In this document: one piece after another, positions 33,301 to 45,300 of the stretch
Position numbering within the stretch: the first letter of the stretch is position 1
Layout of the letters: every line of letters begins with the position of its first letter
NCBI GenBank assembly: GCA_032433765.1
Contig: JAVIAB010000049.1
Span: forward strand, 17,627,296-17,691,295
Direction of reading: 5' to 3'
DNA length: 64,000 nt
Source: Megaustenia siamemsis
Lineage: Eukaryota; Mollusca; Gastropoda; Stylommatophora; Ariophantidae
Program-made: the position numbers and the translations under genes
Notes under the pieces: generated by a model
Database searches by the model: none
What the model saw: only the letters and a program-made list of their open reading frames with translations
Told to the model about the DNA's origin: nothing

Positions 33301-36300
33301 ATATTAGAATTATGAAGAAGCCTATATCACAATATTAGAATTATGAAGAAGCTTGTAGAGGAGATCAACGAGCTTCTATTTGCAGACAATCAGGCACTAA
33401 TAGGCCTACATGGGAAAATAGAAGACCTTGAAGGACACTTAAATACAACAACAGGATATGACCTCAACAGCACAGTCACACAATACAACACGAAAATCAA
33501 CATCGACAAAACAGAAGTCATAAATAGCGCAAAAGAGAAACAGAACATCAACATAACTATAGATGGCAGACAACTAAAACAAGTAAATAAATTTAAATAC
33601 ATAATAAGCTAGTGATAAATGACAATACACAAACAGCAGAAATAGACTCAAGATGCAACAAAGCTTGTCAAATCATTGGACAGCTATCACCACTACTGTC
33701 CAACAAGGAAATAACTTTAGAGGCAAAACAGGCACTCTACAATACAGTCTTTACCCCAACTTTGTGCTATTAATGCCAGTCTTGGACCCTAGATGAAAGA
33801 AAAATAAGAAAAATAACCTCTACAGAGATGAAATGTGTTAGACAAATGACAGGAATCAGCCTGAGAGATAACATCAGAAATGAAGAACTGAGAAAAAAGC
33901 TAGGAATAACCCCCGCCATAGAATATATGAAGAAACATCAGATAAAATGGTTTGACCATGTGACAAGGCAAAAAGATCAAAACACAACACATTGAGCCTT
34001 CAATAAGCTTTAAGAGAACACCAGACTCAAGACTTATCATGTATCTGTGCTATATTATGTATCTGCCATATCATGTTATCCTCCCATGTGTTACCGGGGC
34101 CTCATTAGTGGGAAGTAAAGAATAGTGACACTATGACCTTCCAGGCATGTTGTAAGAGGTGACTAAGGAGATTGATCGATGGCTTGACAAGCTGTCATTG
34201 TAAAAAGCATTGTTATGGAAACAGAACCATAGATTTTAAAAGCAGTGATCTCTGCAATATGAGCCATTTTGGCACGCAAGGTTTCTGTTTTTGAGATTGT
34301 GGTTCTGCCCTATGGGCCGTCTTCGGCTCGAAAGGACAATAGATAGATAGATAGACTCAAGGGCCGCCATGAAAAAGATGAATTGATGAAATGTTAGAAA
34401 CACTAGGAAACATAATAGCAGCAGAAGCCAACAGAAGAGCAAAAGACAGCAAAGTTATATCTCCCCTCAATGCTAAAAGTCAAACGAGGAAGGAAAAAAG
34501 AAGAAGATCATATCATAGTATTAATATTATGTAGAAACTGGAGTCTGATGGTAGCAAGATATGAAAGCCAAAAAAGTCAAAATTCATCAGCACAAACACA
34601 AAACTTAGACTCTTCAAATCAAATGTACTATGAACCCTTACGCATGCGTGTGAAAGCTGGAAAATAACAAGAGAAATAGAAACAAAGTTGAACGCATTCA
34701 AAAATAAATGTCTAAGGAAAATACTTGGTATAGAATGGAACGAATTCAAAACAAACGAGGAAATTAGAGAAATCGCCAATCAACCACTAATATCTTCAGT
34801 AATAAAGAAAAGATGATGGTCATGTGTTGGACATGTGATGAGAAGAGATAATAACCGAATAGCAAAGCAAGCCCTCATGTGGGAAACAACAGGTAAGAGA
34901 AAAAGAGGAAGACCCAGAGAGACACTGAGAAGAACATTGATGAGAGAGGCAAGAGCAGCAGGATTCGGCTCCCTCAATGAGATAGAGCTGCTTGCACAGA
35001 ACAGAGACAAATGAGATTTGATTAAATATCTTTAAAAGAATTGAAAACTGCTAGAACAAAAATTCAGATAAGAGAAGGAGTATCTTGGTCTACACCCTAT
35101 GGGCTGGCTACGGCTCGAAAGGTCAATAGATAGATAGAAGATATGAAAGCCAAAAGTTCTGCTACTGTTCCAGAATTTGCCTTTCTTCTTCAGTTCACTT
35201 TGTCAGACTAATTAATCTGTTTATAGAATTACCACAGGGGGATGGAACAGAATCCTAGTGGAAGCAGTCAGCTATGAGTTGCTGACTATTCTATTTCCAT
35301 ATGCTGCATTGGTCTGACAAGACTGCTGTCCTTAAAGAGAAAGCTCTGACTACAAGCAACTGCTGTCTTTAGAAAAGTTAAGGAAGACCAAAGTCTAGGG
35401 AAGCTGCCCTAGAGATGTGCCCTTTGAACTTAGATACAGAGGTTGTAAATTGCAAAACTTCTGTGTAGTAGATGTTGCTGTTATGGGAACAAAGATCAAG
35501 AGGGTGGCACAATATTTGATGTCACGACAAATAAAGTCAGTGTAAGAGACCTTGCTGTTATGTGAACAGAGATCAAGAGGGTGACACAATATTTGATGTC
35601 ACGACAAATAAAGTCAGTGTAGGAGACCTTGCAGTTATGGGAACAAAGAGCAAGAGGGTGGCACAATATTTGATGTCACGACAAATAAAGTCAGTGTAGG
35701 AGACCTTGCAGTTATGTGAACAGAGATCAAGAGGGTGGCACAATATTTGATGTCACGACAAATAAAGTCAGTGTAAGAGACCTTGCTGTTATGTGAACAG
35801 AGATCAAGAGGGTGGCACAATATTTGATGACAGGACAAATAAAGTCAGTGTATGAGACCTTGCAGTTATGTGAACAGAGATCAAGAGGGTGACACAATAT
35901 TTGATGTCAGGACAAATAAAGTCAGTGTAAGAGACCTTGCTGTTATGGGAACAAAGATCAAGAGGGTGGCACAATATTTGATGTCACGACAAATAAAGTC
36001 AGTGTAAGAGACCTTGCTGTTATGTGAACAGAGATCAAGAGGGTGGCACAATATTTGATGTCACGACAAATAAAGTCAGTGTAAGAGACCTTGCTGTTAT
36101 GTGAACAGAGATCAAGAGGGTGACACAATATTTGATGTCAGGACAAATAAAGTCAGTGTAAGAGACCTTGCTGTTATGTGAACAGAGATCAAGAGGGTGG
36201 CACAAAATTTGATGTCAGGACAAATAAAGTCAGTGTAAGAGACCTTGCTGTTATGTGAACAGAGATCAAGAGGGTGACACAATATTTGATGACAGGACAA

Positions 36301-39300
36301 ATAAAGTCAGTATAGGAGACCTTGCAGTTATGTGAACAGAGATCAAGAGGGTGGCACAATATTTGATGACAGGACAAATAAAGTCAGTGTATGAGACCTT
36401 GCAGTTATGTGAACAGAGATCAAGAGGGTGGCACAATATTTGATGACAGGACAAATAAAGTCAGTGTATGAGACCTTGCAGTTATGTGAACAGAGATCAA
36501 GAGGGTGACACAATATTTGATGACAGGACAAATAAAGTCAGTGTATGAGACCTTGCAGTTATGTGAACAGAGATCAAGAGGGTGGCACAAAATGTGATGT
36601 CAGGACAAATAAAGTCAGTGTATGAGACCTTGCAGTTATGTGAACAGAGATCAAGAGGGTGGCACAAAATTTGATGTCAGGACAAATAAAGTCATAACTG
36701 TATAAATTATAAACTGATGAGAAATAAGACATTTGAAAAATGATTTCCTCATTTACTGATAGCCAGCAACAGACATGGGGAGTCCTAAAATGACACAGCA
36801 TAAATCACATCATGCAAATCAAGATGTACAAAAAATGTTGTAGATAAAACAAAGAGGGAGTGAGTAAAAAAAAAACAAAACTCTGTGTAAAACCTTAGAG
36901 ACAATTTTAAGTAAATGATTTTATTGAACTTTAGATGTAAAAAATGATTGCTTTGGGCATCTTATCTGATTGACATGCAACCAACCTGCAGTACAAGTGC
37001 CATAATTACATAATTATCCTGTGCCATCCCTGGAGGAATCAGCTGTCATGTCCCTCCATATCTCTCTCTCTCTCTCTCTTAAGACAGTGCTTTTTATAGG
37101 TTCCCTAGTTGTTCCTTTTGTGCCATGTTAAACAGTCTAGTATCTTTTCTCAGTCTTTATTCCCCTTTATTTTTGTTCCTGTTGTCACAACATTTTTGGC
37201 TTTCCTCTTCACATGCCCAAAAGAAAGGGTACCACTGTTTTCTGATAAAACTTAAAAGATTTAGTTGTATTTTGGCCTCTCTCATGATTCTTCATTTCTT
37301 GTCTGTGGGGGCGATCAACACACTTAACCTGGCAGCTGACTTCATGTGGGAGTCTGGAATCCTACTCTGATTGAGTCCTGATCGCAGAGAGAGAGAGAGA
37401 GAGAGAGAGAGATTTCTTGTTTTAGCTGTTCATAGCAATACTGTGTAAAAATCTTGGACAAAATGCAAAAGGACAATCCAGGAAAAGGTGGATAGACAAA
37501 ATCCAAGCCATTAAATGAGCTTAAGATGACAACAACTCAAACAACACAACTAGCGATGTTCAGAAAACTACACAATCTTCTCTCTGCAAAACTTACTCTC
37601 TGCAACACCACCTCTCTGCAACACCACCTCTCTGCAACACCACCTCTCTGCAACACCACCTCTCTGCAACACCACCTCTCTGCAACACCTTCTTTCAACA
37701 ATACCACCTCTTTGCAATGGAAATATATATGCAACACCTTCTTTCAACAATACCTCCTCTCTGTGACACCTCCTCTCTGCAACATCTCCTCTCAGCAACA
37801 TCTCCTCTCTGCAACACCTGTCTGAAATAATCTCTCTGCAATACCTCCTCTCTGCAATACCTCCTCTCTGCGACACCTGCCTGAAAACCTTCTCCTGCAA
37901 CACCTTCTCTCTTCAATACCTTCTCTCTGCAATACCTTCTCTCTGCAATACCTTCTCTCTGCAACACCTTCTCTCTACAGCACATTCTCTCTGCAACACT
38001 TTCTTTCTGCAACACCTTCTCTCTGCAACACCTTCTCTGTGCAACACCTTCTCCTGCAACACATTCTCTCTGCAAAACTTTCTCTCTGCAACACCTTCTC
38101 CTGCAACACCTTCTCTCTGCAACACCTTCTCTCTGCAACACCTCTCTGCAGCACCTTCTCTCTGCAACACCTTCTCTTTGCAACACCTTCCCTCTACAGC
38201 ACATTCTCTCTGCAACACCTTCTCTCTGCAACACCTTTTATCTGCAACACATCCTCTCTGCAATACCTTCTCTCAGAAAACCTCTCTGCAACACCTTCTC
38301 TCTGCGACACCTTCTCTCAGAAAACCTTCTCTCAGAAAACTTTCTCTCTGTGACACCTTCTCTCAGAAAACCTTCTCTCTGCAACACCTTCTCTCTGCAA
38401 CACCTTCTCTCTGCAACACTTTCTCTCTGCAACACCTTCTCTCTGCAACACCTTCTCTCAGAAAACCTTCTCTCTGCAACACCTCTCTGCAACACCTTCT
38501 CTCTGCAACACATTCTCTCAGAAAACCTTCTCTCAGTAACACCTCCTCTTTACAACACCTCCTCTCTGCAACACCTTCTGTCTACAACACCTCTTCTCTA
38601 CAACACCTCCTGTCTACAACACCTCTTCTCTGCAACACCTCCTCTCTACACCACCTCCTCTCTGCAACACCTCCTCTCTACACCACCTCCTCTCTATAAC
38701 ACCTCCTCTCTACAACACCTCCTCTCTGCAACACCTCCTCTCTGCAACACCTCCTCTCTGTAACACCTCCTATCTACACCACCTCCTCTCTGCAACACCT
38801 CCTCCTCTCTACAACACCTCCTCTCTTACATAACTCAAATGATTTCAACTTGTCAGGTACGTGCACGTGCAGCTCAACGCAATGTGATGTTTGGTTGCAT
38901 CGAGACCTGGCTGTTGTGGAACATGACACTGGCAAAGAGCCATGTAACTGATTTCTCCTGTGCCAGCACAACTGGGCTCTTCGATCCCTTCCAGGTATTA
39001 AGTGACATTTTCTTTGAATAGATGAAAGAAGTGACAATAAGAGAAAGTGTTCTTCTTTACTGATAAGAGAAAGTGTTCTTCTTTACTGGGAAAGCTCAGT
39101 AGTTATTTAACTGGACTACAAAGGACAAGAGGTCAGGGTCAATCCTGATTGACAGCTTCCAGGTTCACCCAGCCTTAAATGGGTAATAGATTTTTTTTCT
39201 GAGAAAGTAAAGCGGCATGGACGTAATACTGACCACATAACCCCAAAAATCCTGTGTCGAAGGTCTATAAAAATTATGGTCACTAACACCATATTCCCTA

Positions 39301-42300
39301 TACGTCACTTGGCGTCTGTTGTTGACCTTCTGCCAAGCCATTCTCTTAAGCTGTCTGTTATCTTTTCTCTTTCCTTCCCTCTATCTCTTCGTCCCTCAAT
39401 TTTCCCAGTTGTCACAATATACTCCAGCTGTTCTCTTCTCATTACATGGCCAAAAAATTATGATTGTTTCTTCCTAATATTGGAAATTATCTTTCTCTTT
39501 GCTTTGGCCTCTTTCAGAAAGTTTTCATTACTCTTCTTAGCTGTCCATGGTATCCTCAACATTATTCTGTAAAATCACATTTCTACAGCCTCCAGTGATT
39601 TTCTTGTCTGTTGTCCTATTGTCCATAATTCACATCCATATGTAAAGACTGACTTTACATAACATTTAAGAACTCTTTTTTTTGTTTCTATTGTTAAAAT
39701 AGTATCTTCCTCATTTTTTTTTTAAAGCTGCTTTTTGCCTGAGCCATTCTTCATCTCACCTCTGTTGTACATCTTCGTCTGAGGTTAACAAAATTTCCAA
39801 ATATTTAAATTCATTTACCTGTTTTAATATTGTTCTACTTGTCTTTATTGTGCATTGTGGTAAAGTCCTTTTCTTTGTTGCTACCATTACTTCTGTTTTT
39901 TTTTTTTGTTATTAAGATTGAGTCCTTTATTTTTGCTTTCCATCGCTATAATGTCTAACAATATTGCTAATAGATGGATAGTATTATTTCTGTTTAATTT
40001 GTTCCTTTAGCTAATAAGGGAAAGCATTCTTTTGTTTACTTCATCATCATGTACCATACCGGTTGGTGTTGGCGATCATGTCCTTCCATCATCTTCTATC
40101 CACAGTGCATCGTATGAGTTCTATTGTTGACTGTTTTCCATGCCATGACACCAAGCTATCCAGTATTTTCTCTCTTTGTCGTCCACGATCTCTCTTTCCT
40201 TTTATTTTGCCAGTTGTAACCAAGTATTCCAACTTTCCTCTTCTCATGATGTGCCCGTAAAATGTTGATTGCTTCTTTCTAATGTTTTTTAAGAGCTCCT
40301 TTTTTGTGTTGGCGTCTTTGAGAACTTTCTCATTGGTCTTTTTGTTTATATGTGAACAAATTTCTGTTAGTGAGAGAATGTGTTTGTTTTCATGATAAAC
40401 AACAAGTGTTTTTACTGATAGAGGAAAATGTTCTTTTATTGATAAGTGGACTTATTTATTTCTAATAAGAAATGGTGTTTTTTGCTGGTAATGGAAAGTG
40501 GGTTTTGCTGATCTTGTAAGAGAAAATGTGTTTTTTTTCCTGATACAAGAAGGTGACTTTACTTCTACAGAAAAGGTTTTCAGCTAATATTAAAAATGTC
40601 AGTGGTTAGTGAACTGGACTACAAAGGAGAAGAGGTCGGCTTCGATCTTGACCGATGGCTTCCGGGTTCACCCAGCCTTAAATGGGTACTGGATTTTTTT
40701 CTGGGAAAGCAGTAAAGTGGTACGGGTGTAATACCACAAACACATTTTGTTTAACAAAATCATGTTTTTTACATTACCTCAAAAATCATGTTTTTTTACA
40801 TTACCCCAAAAATCATGTTTTTTACATTACCCCAAAAATCATGTTTTTTATATTACCCCAAAAATCATGTGCCAAAGGTCTGTAAAAATTATGGTCACTA
40901 ACACCATATTCCTTATACGTCACTTGGCGTGACGGTGGGGGCTCGTTACTTTTTTTTTTACTTAATATTAAAAATTGTTTGCTGATGAACATGTATTGCT
41001 GCTGATGGGAGAAAGTGGAGTACAGACAGTAGTGAATGTTTTGTTACTGAAGGGAGAAAGTGGAGTACTGACAGTAGTGGATGTTTTGTTACTGAAGGGA
41101 GAAAGTGGAGTACAGACAGTAGTGGATGTTTTGTTACTGAAGGGAGAAAGTGGAGTACTGACAGTAGTGAATGTTTTGTTACTGAAGGGAGAAAGTGGAG
41201 TACAGACAGTAGTGAATATTTTGTTACAGATATGAGAAAGTATTATACAGACAGTAGTGAATATTTTGTTACAGATGTGAGAGAGTGTGGTATAGACTGT
41301 AGTGAATATTTTGTTACAGATGTGAGAGAGTGTGGTATAGACTGTAGTGAATATTTTGTTACAGATATGAGAAAGTATGGTACAGACAGTAGTGAATATT
41401 TTGTTACAGATGTGAGAGAGTGTGGTATAGACAGTAGTGAATATTTTGTTACAGATGTGAGAAAGTTTGGTACAGACAGTAGTGAATATTTTGTTACAGA
41501 TGTGAGAAAGTTTGGTACAGACAGTAGTGAATATTTTGTTACAGATGTGAGAAAGTGTGGTACAGACAGTAGTGAATATTTTGTTACAGATGTGAGAAAG
41601 TGTGGTACAGACAGTAGTGAATATTTTGTTACAGATGTGAGAAAGTATGGTACAGACAGTAGTGAATATTTTGTTACAGATGTGAGAAAGTGTGGTACAG
41701 ACAGTAGTGAATATTTTGTTACAGATGTGAGAAAGTGTGGTACAGACAGTATAGAATATTTTGTTACAGATGTGAGAAAGTGTGGTACAGACAGTAGTGA
41801 ATATTTTGTTACAGATGTGAGAAAGTGTGGTACAGACAGTATTGAATATTTTGTTACAGATGTGAGAAAGTGTGGTACAGACAGTAGTGAATATTTTGTT
41901 ACAGATGTGAGAAAGTGTGGTACAGACAGTAGTGAATGTTTTGTTACTGAAGGGAGAAAGTGGAGTACTGACAGTAGTGAATGTTTTGTTACAGATGGGA
42001 GAAAATGTGTTATGAAAGAGTGTTTAATTCCTGTCAAAAGAAGTAATTGCTACATACATGAGAAAGTGTTTTTATTGACAAGAAAATTGTTCTTGTTTGT
42101 GTTTTTATTGACAAGAAATACATTTTACAAAATGTTATTACAGACAGGTCAATGTGTTAATAGTGAGAAGAGAAATTATTATTACTGACAAGAGACAGTG
42201 TTAATAATTGGAAGAGAAAGTGTTTTTACTAACAAGAGAAAGTGTTCATGATCGCAGGATAAAGTGTCATTACTGATAAAAGAATGTGTTTAGTTACCAA

Positions 42301-45300
42301 CAAATAGAAGCTTTGCCACATGCACAAGTGTTTTGTCACTGACCAAAGAAAGTGTTTTGTCAATGACCAGAGAAAGTGTTTTGTCAATGACCAGAGAAAG
42401 TGTTTTGTCAATGACCAGAGAAAGTGTTTTGTCAATGACCAGAGAAAGTGTTTTTTCACTGACCAAAGAAAGTGTTTTGTCAATGACCAGAGAAAGTGTT
42501 TTGTTAATGACCAGAGAAAGTGTTTTGTCACTGATCAAAGAAAGTATTTTGTCAATGACCAGAGAAAGTGTTTTGTCACTGACCAGAGAAAGTGTTTTGT
42601 TCAGATAAATTCTGACTGTTAATTTCTTATCTTATCCTCAGTTAGAGTGGAGCTCTATAATCTGTGGGCTTGTCAACATCCCAAAGTCCATTTTTCCAAC
42701 AGTGAAAGATACCAGGTAAATAGTGGACGTATCTGCAACACACAAAAATGGCTTATTATTTGTGTCTATTTGTTATATATACCCTCTCCCCTCCACCCCT
42801 TATTGTGAAATCAGCTCATATACCCTACCTTGACCATTTCATTATGTAAACTACTTTACATGATGCTTTACTCAGGGTATAAAGACAGTAAACTCCCGTG
42901 TGTTACTGGGGCCTCATTATGAGGGAAGTAAAGAATAGTAACACTGTGACCTTCCAGGCATGTCGTAAGAGGCGACTAAGGAGGTTGATCGATGGCTTGA
43001 CAAGCTGTCATTGTAAAAAGTATTGTTATGGAAACAGCACCATATATTTTAGAGCAGTGATTTCTGCAATATGTGCCACTTTGGCACGCAAGGTTTCTGT
43101 TTTTGAGATTGTGGTTCTGCCCTATGTGCCATCTACGGCTCGAAAGGACGATAGATAGAAAGACAGTAAAAGTGATGGTTCCCTCCCCTTGCTTGGCATA
43201 TGGGGTATATTGTGTTTATAATCATCATCATCATTGAGTACCGTCTCCGCATTGAAGATTGGCTAACATGGACCGCCATTCCACTCTGATTCTTGCTTTG
43301 ATAGTGCAGGTTGTCATAGGCTGATTTATCTATCTTTTGACGTTACTTGTCCATGTTAGTCTTGGTCTGCCTCTGCCTCTTTTAACTTGTATTTTCCCTT
43401 CCAAGATTACTTTTAGTAGGCTGCTGTATCTTTTAACATGCCCCAAAAATCTCATGTCTTCTTCTACTACCTAAATCAGTCCAGAAATTAGCGATGAACA
43501 GTGTGGTTTTGTTAGAGATAAAGGAACAAGCAATGCCATTTATATCATAAGATCTGTAGTAGTAAGAGCCATAAAGGTGAAAACAGATCTATACCTATGT
43601 TTCATAGATTACACCAAGGCATTTGACAAAGTAAAGCACCAAGAAATAATGAACATTTTAGAAAGCATAAACATAGACAGCAAAGATCTAAGAATAATAA
43701 AGAACATGTACTGGCAACAAACAGCGGCCATAAGAACTGGAAACCAATTGGGAATGTTTCAACAAATAAAACAGGGTGTTAGACAAGGTTGTGTGCTGTC
43801 ACCAGATTTGTTTAATATTTATAGTGAGATTATTTTAAGATCCATAAGGGGCATGCCTGGAATAACAATTGGAGGTCATAATATAAATAATCTAAGGTAT
43901 GCTGATGATACAGTATTAATCGCTAAGAGTGAAAATGAGTTACAGGAAATGTTGGACATTGTAGTGAAGGAAAGCAAAAGTAAGGGACTCAGCCTTAATA
44001 GCAAAAAGACAGAGGTGATGGTAACAACAAAGAAAGGGACATCACCTCAGTGCAAAATAAAGACAAGTGGAACAATATTAAAACAGTTAAATGAATTTAA
44101 ATATTTGGGAACTTTGTTAACCTCAGACGGAAGATCAAAAGAGGTGAGATGTAGAATGGCTCAGGCAAAAGCAGCTTTCCAAAAAATGAGGAAAATACTA
44201 TGCAATCCATTTTTGGGGTGTCCGGTTAGCGCAATCGATAGGCGGTTGGCTTACCACGGCAACAGCCGGGGTTCGTAATCCTGGCGAGGACACCTGGGTT
44301 TTACTAATTCCCTAAAAATTAGTAGGAGCCGTGATAGCTCAGTGGTTAGTGAACTGGACTACTACGGACAAGGGGTAGGGTTCGATCCCAACCGACGGCT
44401 CCGGGTTCACCCAGCCTTAAATGGGTACCGGATTCTTTCTGGGAAAGTAAAAGCAGCACGGGCGTAATACTGACCACATTACCCCAAAAAAATCATGTGC
44501 TGAAGGTCTGTAAAATATAAGGTCACTAACACCATATTTCCCTATACGCCACTTGGCGTGACGGGGGGTACTTTTTTAAAATCCATTTTTGACAATAGAA
44601 ACAAGAAAAAGAGTTCTTAAATGTTATGTAGAGCCAGTCTTAACATATGGATGCGAATCATGGACAATAGGACAACAGACAAGAAAATCACTGGAGTCTG
44701 TAGAAATGTAGTGTTACAGAAGAATGTTGAGAATACCATGGACAGCTAAGAAGAGTAATGAAGAGGTTCTGAGAAAGGTCAAAGCAAAAAGAGAGCTAAT
44801 TTCCAATATTAGGAAGAGACAATCATCATTTTTTGGCCATGTAATGAGTAGAGAACAACTTGAATATATTGTAACAACTGGAAAAATTGAGGGACGAAGA
44901 GATAGAGGGAAGCAAAGAGAAAAAATAACAGACAGCTTAAGAGAATGGCTTGGCAGAAGGTCAACAACAGAAATGATAAATAGCAGCCGAGATCGAAAGT
45001 TGTGGAGAGACATGATCACCTACACCACTAGGCCCGGTACTTGATGATGATGATTTTTACTTTAACAATTTGGCTATTTCTTGTGATAATGATTTGTTAT
45101 TTTTACTTTAACAATTTGGCTATTTCTTGTGATAATGATTTGTTATTTTTACTTTAATAATTTGACTATTTCTTGTGATAATGATTTGTTATTTTTACTT
45201 TAACAATTTGGCTATTTCTTGTGATAATGATTTGTTATTTTTATTTTAATAATTTGACTATTTCTTATGATAATGATTTGTTATTTTTACTTTAATAATT

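Noticed and set aside
37537..38263. Cys/Arg-rich minus-strand frames ([15 protein letters not shown])
   Set aside because: Antisense of the CTCTCTGCAACACC minisatellite, in several overlapping frames.
41232..42188. 318-codon plus-strand frame of 15-residue repeats
   Set aside because: It is the 45-bp minisatellite again. Another overlapping frame on the minus strand is open as well, and the array lies inside a GK5 intron.
43577..44278. A host gene encoding a reverse transcriptase-like protein
   Set aside because: It is the RT core of a truncated LINE-C copy with many relatives in the window.
44217..44293. A functional tRNA gene
   Set aside because: The acceptor stem and boxes look good, but it lies within a TSD-bounded SINE composite, the B box has an extra base (GGTTCGTAATCC), and the anticodon arm is irregular.
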